Shown: one piece after another, positions 9,236-16,570 of the stretch | How the letters are laid out: the number at the start of each line of letters is the position of its first letter | How positions within the stretch are numbered: position 1 is the stretch's first letter | NCBI GenBank assembly: GCA_027382625.1 | Contig: JAJKFJ010023088.1 | Location: forward strand, 1-64,000 | Direction: 5' to 3' | Length of the DNA stretch: 64,000 bases | Source of the DNA: Tetmemena sp. SeJ-2015 | Taxonomy: Eukaryota; Ciliophora; Spirotrichea; Sporadotrichida; Oxytrichidae | Notes under the pieces: model-generated | Seen by the model: only the letters and a program-made list of their open reading frames with translations | Told to the model about the DNA's origin: nothing | Databases searched by the model: none | Made by a program: the position numbers and the translations under genes

Positions 9236-9312
9236 CATTATAAGTGCCGTAGGTTACAGTTACTTCAATATAGGATTGACACCGTACTGTTGCCGCTTAT
9301 TGCCTTGTAATG
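9236..9312 (+). ncRNA. Y RNA-like unit 6, minimal (77 nt)
   Basis: Terminal helix CATTATAAG (9236-9244) with CTTGTAATG (9304-9312), nine pairs with one G-T, bulged T, GC/GC, CGTAG. Inner helix GGTTACAGT (9252-9260) with ACTGTTGCC (9286-9294), eight of nine paired. TACTTC box at 9261-9266. Only about 20 nt lie inside the inner helix, so there is no tRNA-like body: a Ro-binding stem with a small loop. Confidence 0.8.
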
Positions 9313-9394
9313 CTTTATTAAATTTTAAAAATTGATGGAGATGAGAAACTATTTATGCCCGTATCAACGTGCAGGCTTCGGTAAAGCAAACATT
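9313..9394 (+). other. Spacer in the RNA array, nothing resolved
   Basis: About 80 A/T-rich then mixed bases between Y unit 6 and the tRNA-Gln gene. GCAGGCTTCGGTAAAGC near 9372 could belong to a decayed T- or D-arm, but no cloverleaf forms. Confidence 0.3.
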
Positions 9395-9466
9395 TGCCGG
9401 ATCGCCTAATTGGTAGGGCATCAGAATTTGACTCTGATCGGTGCGGGTTCGAATCCTGCTCCGGCA
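9395..9466 (+). tRNA. tRNA-Gln(TTG)
   Basis: Complete 72-nt cloverleaf: acceptor TGCCGGA/TCCGGCA perfect, D-arm GCCTAATTGGTAGGGC, anticodon arm TCAGA-ATTTGAC-TCTGA (anticodon TTG), T-arm GCGGG-TTCGAAT-CCTGC. No encoded CCA. This is the most canonical tRNA in the array and could be functional. Confidence 0.92.
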
Positions 9467-9472
9467 ACATGT

Positions 9473-9487
9473 GGTGATAAAGTCACC
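9473..9487 (+). other. Small hairpin between tRNA genes
   Basis: GGTGA-TAAAG-TCACC, five perfect pairs, in the short spacer between tRNA-Gln and the next tRNA. It could be a processing signal. Confidence 0.35.
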
Positions 9488-9495
9488 GTTTTCAT

Positions 9496-9567
9496 TGGCT
9501 GGTATCCCAACGGAAGAGGAAGCAGGCTTAGAACCTGTACAGTGAGAGTTCGAATCTCTCCCGGTCA
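9496..9567 (+). tRNA. tRNA with anticodon TAG (Leu codon) on a class I body
   Basis: Acceptor TGGCTGG with CCGGTCA (two G-T pairs), D-arm TCC CAACGGAAGA GGA, anticodon arm GCAGG-CTTAGAA-CCTGT (one G-T), five-base variable loop, T-arm GAGAG-TTCGAAT-CTCTC. A TAG anticodon reads the Leu codon CUA, but genuine bacterial tRNA-Leu has a long variable arm (class II), and this one does not. It is therefore an odd tRNA or a tRNA mimic. Confidence 0.8.
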
Positions 9568-9573
9568 ACACAT

Positions 9574-9659
9574 TGTTTCGTAGCTCAGATGGAGGTAGCA
9601 TCCCACTTTTAATGGGAGGGTCGCAGGTTCGATCCCGAAGCTTCGGGACTGCCGGAACA
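9574..9659 (+). tRNA. tRNA-Lys(TTT)-like gene with T-loop palindrome
   Basis: Acceptor TGTTTCG/CGGAACA, D-arm starting GCTC AGATGGAGGTA GC, anticodon arm TCCCA-CTTTTAA-TGGGA (anticodon TTT), T-arm GCAG...CTGC interrupted by TCCCGAAGCTTCGGGA (9633-9648). Without the insert it would be a normal tRNA of about 72 nt. Confidence 0.82.
9633..9648. repeat. 16-bp palindrome in the tRNA-Lys T-loop
   Basis: TCCCGAAGCTTCGGGA, a perfect palindrome with the same TCCCGA...TCGGGA flanks as the copy at 8489 but the centre AGCT in place of TAGCTA. Confidence 0.85.
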
Positions 9660-9667
9660 ACAAACAT

Positions 9668-9737
9668 TGATTCATAGTTCAACGGAAGAACAGGGCTCTA
9701 CGAAAGCTCAGATAAGAGTTCGAGTCTCTTTGAATCA
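9668..9737 (+). tRNA. tRNA-Arg(ACG)
   Basis: Colinear 70-nt cloverleaf: acceptor TGATTCA/TGAATCA perfect, D-arm GTTC AACGGAA GAAC, anticodon arm GGGCT-CTACGAA-AGCTC (anticodon ACG, one G-T), T-arm AGAG-TTCGAGT-CTCT. No insert, no encoded CCA. Confidence 0.88.
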
Positions 9738-9742
9738 ACTAA

Positions 9743-9836
9743 TGGAGAGCAGGTAGATATTGAAATGGATTGTGTGCCGCGAGGCTATGCTCGCGGTGGC
9801 GAGTTTTACCTCGCTATTCAATTCCCTCCGCTCCGC
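9743..9836 (+). pseudogene. Decayed tRNA-like unit carrying the 40-nt double hairpin
   Basis: The 3' part TTCAATT-CCCTC-CGCTCC looks like a T-loop and acceptor strand and the 5' part GGAGAGC could pair in five of seven places. In between, only 33 nt precede the inserted repeat, too short for D- and anticodon arms. Either truncated or misread. Confidence 0.4.
9777..9816 (+). repeat. 40-nt double-hairpin repeat, copy 1
   Basis: Hairpin CCGCGAG-gctatg-CTCGCGG followed by hairpin GCGAG-ttttac-CTCGC. It is placed directly before the T-loop sequence TTCAATT, as in the two other copies. Confidence 0.85.
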
Positions 9837-9842
9837 TGTATT

Positions 9843-9955
9843 GAACAAGTAGCTCCAATGGTAGAGCAGCGGTTTGAAGCACCGCCACGATTATGGCCGC
9901 GAGGCTATGCTCGCGGTGGCGGGTTTAACCCCGCTATTCGATTCCATTCTTGTTC
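9843..9955 (+). tRNA. tRNA-Phe(GAA)-like gene with 40-nt insert in the T-arm
   Basis: Acceptor GAACAAG/CTTGTTC perfect, D-arm GCTCCAATGGTAGAGC, anticodon arm GCGGT-TTGAAGC-ACCGC perfect (anticodon GAA), T-stem ATGG/CCAT with loop TTCGATT. Between the 5' T-stem strand (ends 9896) and the T-loop (starts 9937) lie exactly 40 nt of the double-hairpin repeat. Removing it leaves a 73-nt standard tRNA. Confidence 0.85.
9897..9936 (+). repeat. 40-nt double-hairpin repeat, copy 2
   Basis: Same as copy 1 except that the second hairpin has GCGGG paired with CCCGC instead of GCGAG with CTCGC: a compensatory double change that keeps the stem. Confidence 0.88.
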
Positions 9956-9964
9956 ACATATAAT

Positions 9965-10044
9965 GGTGAAGCTGGTGTAATTGAGCCGCGAGGCTATGCT
10001 CGCGGTAGCGAGTTTTACCTCGCAATTCAATTCTCCTCTTCACT
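9965..10044 (+). pseudogene. tRNA-like unit lacking the anticodon arm, with 40-nt insert
   Basis: Acceptor GGTGAAG with CTTCACT (one G-T) is complete. Then CTGGTGTAATTGAG leads straight to the repeat (9986-10025) and the T-loop TTCAATT followed by CTC. The D-arm is a remnant and the anticodon arm is absent, so it cannot decode. It could be a deletion derivative or a mini-tRNA mimic. Confidence 0.55.
9986..10025 (+). repeat. 40-nt double-hairpin repeat, copy 3
   Basis: Differs from copy 1 at two positions (one in the linker between hairpins, one at the last bases), both outside the paired arms. Inserted before TTCAATT. Confidence 0.85.
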
Positions 10045-10064
10045 CGCAACTGGATTTAAAACTT

Positions 10065-10148
10065 GGGAATGCACCGGAGATAGCGAACCGGGATGGTCTG
10101 TAAAACCATTGCCTTCGGGCTTAGTAAGTGCAAGTCTTACCATTCTCA
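10065..10148 (+). tRNA. tRNA-Tyr(GTA), class II
   Basis: Acceptor GGGAATG/CATTCTC (one G-T), D-arm CCGG...CCGG, anticodon arm ATGGT-CTGTAAA-ACCAT (anticodon GTA), long variable arm with GCC-TTCG-GGC, T-arm GTAAG-TGCAAGT-CTTAC. The long variable arm fits bacterial tRNA-Tyr. The T-loop TGCAAGT departs from TTCRANY. Last RNA gene before rtcB. Confidence 0.82.
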
Positions 10149-10321
10149 CTAAAAACAATATTTGATAACCATTTTAAAAAACAAAACACATGTAATGAGG
10201 ATAATGAAAAGCTAAGCCAACGGTACATAGGTAATACGTTGGCAAAATGAACTGACATATTACTAAACCGAAAAGCAGAATTGGCCATACGTGGCTGTAC
10301 CGGCTTTCAAAATACTATTAT
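10149..10321 (+). other. Leader between tRNA array and first rtcB
   Basis: 173 bases, A-rich, with CAACGGTACATAGGTAATACGTTG near 10219 forming an imperfect hairpin (CAACG/CGTTG). No clear promoter. rtcB may be transcribed with the array or from a weak site here. Confidence 0.3.
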
Positions 10322-11772
10322 ATGGAAACTGAAAGAATAACCGATGCCGATATACAGGCATTGGGTATTGCTGACGAGGAAATGGTAAGGGTATTCGGCA
10401 GGTTGGCAAATGCAATTGTTCGAAACACAGAAATGGATAAAGCTACGGCACTGCAACACATGGCCGATGTTATGCGCACTCCGTTTTTGTACATGCAGCA
10501 GTGGAACAAATTCCGCAGCATGGCTGTAATGGTAAGCGAGTACCGCGCTGCGGGCAAGCTGCCAGCTGTACTTAACAGTACCATGCATAGCGAGCCATTG
10601 CCGTATGCTGTATTCGGGCGAAAGCATATAGACAAAGGAGCATTTGAGCAAATGGAAATAGCCATGCGCTTGCCTATAACGGTAAGCGGTGCTTTAATGC
10701 CCGATGCACACACAGGTTATGGTTTGCCCATAGGTGGGGTGCTAGCTACCGAAGCCGATAAAATAATACCCTTTGCCGTGGGTGTGGACATTGCCTGCCG
10801 AATGTGTATGAGCGTGTTCGATATACCATCGAATATATTGGATACACAAGGCGAGTTGCTGAAAAGTTTGCTGGTGAAGCATACCGTTTTCGGCACAGGT
10901 GGCAAAACCAAAACCAAGTACGACAGTAGTATTATAGATAAACCGAATGGGAGGAAACTGAAAAACTACGTTCATTGAAAGATAAGGCATACGAGCAGCT
11001 AGGCACCTCGGGCACAGGCAACCACTTTGTAGAGTGGGGCGAAGTAGAAGTAGCTGCGCCTAACGAAGCAGTGCCTTTGCCAGCGGGTAAATACCTGGCC
11101 TTGTTATCGCACTCAGGTTCGCGCGGGTGGGTGGCAGCATTGCCAACTACTATTCGCGCATAGCCGAACGCAAAACCAACTTGCCGCAGCACGCTAGGCA
11201 CTTTGCTTGGCTTGGCCTGAACAGCGAGGAAGGTTTGAGTATTGGATAAGTATGAACCTAGCGGGCGAATATGCGGCGGCTTGCCATCATGAAATACATA
11301 ACAAGATGGCGAAGGGGTCTTGGTGTACACCCAGTAAGCAGGGTAGAAAACCACCACAACTTTGCATGGCAGGAGCAGCTAGCCGATGGCACTACCGTAA
11401 TGGTGCACCGCAAGGGCGCTACGCCGGCAGGCACGCAGCACTTGGGGTATAATACCTGGCAGCATGGCTGCACCGGGGGTTTACATAGTTAAGGGAAAAG
11501 GCTTTGCGGCAGCTATCAATTTCTGCAGCCATGGTGCAGGCAGGGCTATGAGCCGCGCCGAGGCTATGCGTAGCATTGAGAAAAGTGATATGCAGTATGA
11601 ATTAAAGCGCATAAAATTGAATTGATAGGTGGTGACATAAAATTGAGTCGCCAAGGGCCTACAAGGATATAAATACCGTAATGGCAGCAAGACCGATATG
11701 GTAGAAGTGCGGCGAAATTTAAAACCGCGCATTGTACGTATGGCTTATAGAAAGAGCGTAGGCGAAGACTAA
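10322..11772 (+). CDS. rtcB: RtcB family RNA ligase, copy 1
   Basis: GTP- and Mn-dependent ligase that joins 2',3'-cyclic phosphate (or 3'-phosphate) ends to 5'-OH ends, as produced by anticodon nucleases. Motifs in order: [23 protein letters not shown] (metal Cys), GTSGTGNHFVEWG, LSHSGSRG, RVENHHNFAW, and SHGAGRAMSR with the His that takes GMP. About 480 residues. Two or three frameshifts (near 10960, 11140, 11230, 11450) split it; all motifs are present, so I take them as errors. The Ala in VDIACRM replaces the usual Gly. It follows the tRNA array. Confidence 0.93.
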
Positions 11773-11829
11773 AAAACATACTTTAGGCAGGCCGTAACCT
11801 GCTTAGTGTTTTTATTAAAAAATACACCT

Positions 11830-12334
11830 ATGAGAACGACAATTGATGATATAATACTACCGTTTGAAACTAGTTTGCGAACAAACTTCAGTAGAAACGT
11901 ATGTGGGGTTTTGGTAAGGATGATAATCTGTTATTCTATAAGCCAGCAATGGAACAGGGAGCATAGCAGAAATACTGGAGCATGTATCGCTTACCAATCA
12001 TTTTTTGCTATTGATAATAAACAAAACAACAGCGAAGGCTATTAAACGTTCTTTAAAATGCCGATGCTTGTAACAGTGCCTGATAACTACATGGAATGTT
12101 GCGGCGCGTAGATGAGGTAGGTAAGCACAAAAGCTTTACTTGGATACGCCCCGAACACATGGAACCTATAGGCAAAAACTTGGGGCGATGTAAGGTTGTT
12201 TTTGGGATGCGCAGCTAGAGCGATGTATAGCTAATTTACATAGCCTTGGCAAAGGCAAAGGCTTGCTGGTACACACCACCATGACGGTAAATGATTTAGG
12301 AAAGATAGATGTGTATCAGTATCTCTATTTCTAG
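11830..12334 (+). CDS. Unknown small protein between two RtcB ligases
   Basis: Starts MRTTIDDIILPFETSL and, across four frameshifts, continues FGKDDNLLFYKPAMEQG, IAEILEHVSLTNHFLLLINK, PMLVTVPDNYM, LRRVDEVGKHKSFTWIRPEH, MEPIGKNLGRCKVVFGM, NLHSLGKGKGLLVHTTMTV, NDLGKIDVYQYLYF. About 165 residues, no signal peptide or membrane segment. I recognise no family; it is not the release factor PrfH that often neighbours rtcB. Its position suggests a part in RNA repair. Confidence 0.55.
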
Positions 12335-12464
12335 CTAAGCATATTGATAGGCATAAACGCAAATGCAAGTAATAGAAACAGAAATTTGAAAACAAAAAAC
12401 ATAACAATACAGTATTGAGCATTAAAGCTAGAACACTTAGTACTGTATACTTAATACCAATAAA

Positions 12465-13881
12465 ATGGCAAAGTTAAAACTAAGAGGAAAAGACCTGCGT
12501 GCTATAGGCTACCCAGAGGGGCCTGTAATAAGCGTAGCCATGAATTTTAAAGGAGAAAACTACAAGCATCTACCCCGCAAGAGGCTTTGGATATATTGAA
12601 AAACATATTGGATAGCCCCGCCCAGTATATGGAAGATGCAGTGCTGAAACCGATAACCGTTTTTTGATAGAAAAGCCAAAGGTGGGAGGCCCATATGTAT
12701 GAACTGAACGCTGAAAAGGTATAAACTAAGCACGTTCGGGGCGGAACATATAGAAGAAGGCGCTATAAAACAGATGCAGGTAGCAAGCCGTTTGCCTGTA
12801 TCGGTGGCGGGTGCTTTAATGCCCGATGCAACACCAAGGCTATGGTTTGCCTATAGGTGGTGTGCTAGCTACCCATAATGCCATAATACCTTACGCGGTA
12901 GGTGTGGATATAGGTTGCCGTATGTGTTTTAGCGTGTTCAACGTTTCCCGCGGGCGAAAATACGTGCGAGAGATAAATTTTCGAGCGCGAGTTGAAAGCC
13001 TACACGCTGTTTGGTGCAGGCCGCGAGTTTAAAGAAACTACCGAGCACGATGTGCTTGACCGTAAGGAATTCGATGAGGTTTCTTTTTCTTGAAAGGCTT
13101 GCAGATGAAAGCAGCAAGGCAGATAGGTTCACGGGTAGCGGGAACCACTTTTGTAGAGTGGGGTATAGTAGATATACCAAGTTCAGATAATGCATTGAAG
13201 GTGCCGCCGGGTAAAATACGTGGCATTGCTATCGCACTCGGTTCGCGTGGGTTTTGGTGCCAGCATAGCAGGCCACTACACCAAAATAGCGGGTGGAGAA
13301 AAAACCCAAACTCCCGCAAGAGGCAAGGCATCTTGCATGGCTTGACCTGAAACACGCAGGAAGGTATGGAATACTGGGGAATAGCCATGAACCTAGCGGG
13401 CGACTAGCTAGCGCGGTGCCACCATATAATACACCGCAAGTTGGCAAAGGCAATAGGAGAGAAGCCCATAGCTATGGTGGGAACCACCACAACTTTGCAT
13501 GGAAGGAAACATGGGAAGGCCCCGAGGTGATAGTTTTCATTCGTAAAGGTGCTACGCCTGCAGGTAAAGATGTACTAGGTATAATACCTGGTAGCATGAC
13601 GGCCCCAGGCTACCCTAGTGAAAGGTAAAAGGGGAGTTGGCATCCGTTAACTCGGCTAGCCACGGGGCAGGCGTAAAATGAGCGTAGCCAAGGCGCTGCA
13701 AAACATAACGCACTCGGCTATGAAAGATGAGCTGAAGGCGCACGGGGTAACATTGATAGGTGGGGGACTGGACGAAGCGCCATTTGCCTACAAGGATATA
13801 CATACCGTAATGGCAGCGCAAAAGCAACTGGTAGAAGTAGAAGGCCTGTTCTACCCACGCATAGTAAAAAGGGATGGATAA
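12465..13881 (+). CDS. rtcB: RtcB family RNA ligase, copy 2
   Basis: Starts [20 protein letters not shown], a different N-terminus from copy 1. Motifs: [44 protein letters not shown]-like [23 protein letters not shown], and SHGAG before KMSV (guanylylated His). About 470 residues with at least six frameshifts. Copies 1 and 2 are clearly diverged paralogues rather than a recent duplication. It shares the operon direction with the Ro60 gene and the AAA gene. Confidence 0.92.
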
Positions 13882-13934
13882 TGTAATAGTAAGTAGAGCA
13901 TAAACTCTGCTTGCTATTCTTAAAATAAGAAACA

Positions 13935-14996
13935 ATGAGCATTAAATACAGGGAGATATTTGGTAAAAGAGATTTTACCGATACCATAGAAGAGTATAAG
14001 TGGAACGTAACTAAGTTCTACTATAAGCTGTACCATAACATGCTGCCGAAACCTGGTGCCAAGGTTTACAGAAGCAGAAGCTATTTGAATATCTGAAGGA
14101 GAAGTATGCTGCAGGTATAGAGAAGGTGTATAACGATAGCGTTTACGATGCCGACAAGAAAAAGTACCTGTGCCAAAACGCTACTATACTTATGGCCAAC
14201 GAGCGTATGATACACTTACGCTATGATAGCTGTGGCGTATTAACGCAGGATGGCGACATTGAGTTTATAGCCGAGATGGAAGCCTTGCTGCCAAAGTTTA
14301 TAAAACGTGAGCGGACCAAGCCCAACGAGATAAACTTGATAGTAATGGGTCAGTCTAGTTGGAAACTGAAGGAGCTTGAGAAAAAAGAAAACAAAGTTGA
14401 ACATAGGTATGAACTATGAAGATGATTTTGTGGAAGTAGACAAGTTGATAGCCAAGCGACTAAACACTAAAAACGATAAAGGTATAGTGCTGCTGCACGG
14501 TATGCCCGGTACTGGCAAAACAACTTACTTGCGCCACTTGATAGCGAAATTGAAAAAGCGTGTAATGTTTGTGCCGAACAATGTAGCTGTCAATCTCACC
14601 GACCCTCAGTTTATCAGTCTGTTGATTGAGAACCCGAACTCGGTGTTAGTAATAGAAGATGCCGAGCAGGTACTGAAGGATAGGAGCGAAGGTGGCAACT
14701 CGGCAGTATCGAACTTGCTGAACATAAGCGATGGCTTACTGGCCGATTGTTTGAACATACAGATTATATGTTCGTTCAATACACAACTAAGCAATATAGA
14801 TAGTGCATTGATGCGCAAAGGTAGGCTGATAGCGCGCTATGAATTTGGCAAGCTAAGCATAGCCAAGGCACAAAAGCTATCGGATAGCTTGGGCTTTAAA
14901 ACTGTGATAGCACAGCCAATGTCGGTAAGCGAGATATACAACCAAAACGAAATGACTTTTGAAAAACAAAAGCAAAAATCGGTTTCGGCATGGTAG
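13935..14996 (+). CDS. AAA+ ATPase with unknown N-terminal domain
   Basis: N-terminal part MSIKYREIFGKRDFTDTIEE through FIKRERTKPNEINLIVMGQ (about 150 residues, not recognised) leads, over a frameshift near 14390, into an AAA module: Walker A GMPGTGKTT (about 14502), Walker B SVLVIEDAEQVL (about 14640), sensor-like IICSFNTQL, and SALMRKGRLIARYEF with the arginine finger region. About 350 residues. It starts 53 bp after rtcB copy 2, so it is probably part of the same operon, as a remodeller of RNA or of RNA-protein complexes (inference). Confidence 0.8.
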
Positions 14997-15035
14997 CATA
15001 GTACAACCTTATGCTACTGCCCAAGCCGTAGCATA

Positions 15036-15047
15036 AAGGAGGTAACG
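15036..15047 (+). promoter_or_regulatory. Strong Shine-Dalgarno site
   Basis: AAGGAGG lies seven bases before the ATG at 15048. Strong sites of this kind are rare in Bacteroidota, where most genes lack them, so it supports the small ORF. Confidence 0.5.
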
Positions 15048-15215
15048 ATGAATACAACAGCTATACTAGTAGGCTTGGGCATAGCATTAATGCGTATAGG
15101 TAAATGGCTTGAAGCAAGAGAAAAGCCTATGCCTACACCGCTAGGCGAACCAAGGCCAACAGCTACACCGCCACCATGGGGTAGGTGCATAAAACACTTT
15201 ATTAATTTGGGATAG
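15048..15215 (+). CDS. Small 55-residue protein, unknown
   Basis: MNTTAILVGLGIALMRIGKW, then EAREKPMPTPLGEPRPTA and TPPPWGRCIKHFINLG. A short hydrophobic N-terminus is followed by a proline-rich stretch. 51 bp after the AAA gene on the same strand. No family recognised; the ribosome binding site is the main evidence. Confidence 0.45.
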   Translation: MNTTAILVGLGIALMRIGKWLEAREKPMPTPLGEPRPTATPPPWGRCIKHFINLG

Positions 15216-15448
15216 CGATGCGTAGCAGGTAGCAATACAGGCTGCGCATTTTGTTTATACTCAATGCAGTTGCTACAACATATAATTTGCCACATACTAA
15301 AAAACGAAGGGCTGCGTTCTTAATTTAAATACCCCTTCATGGATACGATGTTTAACTGCATTTATTTTCTCAATATTTAGGTACATTCACACCGGAAACG
15401 GTTCTATCATATATCGTAACCCAATTAATAACCAAAAACACCAACAGT

Positions 15449-16410
15449 ATGAAATTTGTAAAAAGCATGGCCCCGGCTTTTTTAATTCTTACCCTTTTGC
15501 TTTCTAGTTGCATTAAGCCAAAGGATGATTATCAAGAAAAAGATGATGTGCAGCAACATAACGAAGACGTAAATAATACCAAGAGTGAATCGGATAATCT
15601 GAATACAGACATCAATAATGTATTGAGGAATGCGAATGGTTTTCAGAAGAAGGAAGGCGTAGCTGCTTATGATATATGCGGTGCTACGGTAGATGACTCT
15701 CACCAATATGATGCTATACCTACTTTGTATATAAACTTTAACGGTGCTAGCTGTGGCAACCCTGCACGCAAAAGGAGCGGACAGGTGAAAGTAGAGTTGA
15801 TAGCGGGTAATAGATGGGGTGATGCAAATTCGCAGCTACGTGTTACGCATACTAACTACAAAGTTGTATTCGAGAATTTGAACAACCACTACTTAGTGTT
15901 TAACGGTACTAAGTACCTAACCAACCTAGTAGCAGTTGACTGGGTGAATGTGTACTTAACAGGTACGCTAAATACACAGGTGCGCGAGCGCAGCTATGAC
16001 ATGACCGTGCAGTTTGAAAATGGCGAAACAGAATCATGGAACTGTGCTAGGTTGACCGATGTAAACCTTAGCTATCAAAGCGCTACTAATTACAACTATA
16101 GCGTAACGGTTAATGCTGATACTATTATCAATGGTAAGAACTAGACTCATGGGGTACTACCCGTTATGGTACTAACTTCTTAACCGAAATGATTGTGCCT
16201 TGGAAATCGGGCACAACTTGTGGTTGGCTAAGGCCTACACAGGGTAAGTACAGAAGCACTACCGATAACTTTACCATTACAGCAACAGCCAGTGTAGACC
16301 AGAACGGTAATGTGGTAAGCGGCTGTGGCGCTTATGGCTACTTTTTAGAGTGGCAGTACACCAATGGTAGCAACACCGCCAGCGGCGACTTAGTGATAAA
16401 CTACTTCTAG
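15449..16410 (+). CDS. Secreted lipoprotein, unknown family
   Basis: Starts MKFVKSMAPAFLILTLLLSS followed by Cys, a signal peptide with lipobox LSSC, so it is exported and lipid-anchored. Acidic linker (DDYQEKDDVQQHNED), then a beta-rich body: DICGATVDDSHQYDAIPTL, YINFNGASCGNPARKRSGQV. One frameshift near 16140 joins the second part WGTTRYGTNFLTEM to CGWLRPTQGKY and ends DLVINYF. About 320 residues. No family recognised. Monocistronic, with a terminator behind. Confidence 0.8.
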
Positions 16411-16438
16411 CAAAATAATAACTGAAGATACGACAGAA

Positions 16439-16465
16439 GGTTAGTGCGCAAGTGCTAACCTTTTT
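16439..16465 (+). terminator. Rho-independent terminator
   Basis: GGTTAG and CTAACC flank a 10-base loop and are followed by TTTTT, 30 bases after the lipoprotein stop. Confidence 0.7.
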
Positions 16466-16570
16466 GTCTTTAATAGGGTAGGGCTAAAGCCCAATTTGTA
16501 TTGGTGCTATGTGCCCGTCAGCTAAAGCAGACGGCAATGAATCGTAGTCATTTTTAGAGAGCAAAGTGCC

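Noticed and set aside
9777..10025. CRISPR-like direct repeats (three near-identical 40-nt copies)
   Set aside because: Spacings differ (80 and 49 nt), the spacers are parts of tRNAs, and no cas genes are nearby.
8399..10148. Prophage or integron tRNA cluster
   Set aside because: No phage structural genes, integrase or attC-like series; the shared sequences are helix strands, not recombination sites.
8421..10165. Short open frames inside the RNA array (for example 9353-9682 minus, 9765-9980 plus)
   Set aside because: They overlap well-formed tRNA and Y RNA structures and repeat copies, and have no protein-like conservation.
11830..12334. PrfH release factor, a common rtcB neighbour
   Set aside because: No GGQ-like motif or PrfH segments occur in any frame.
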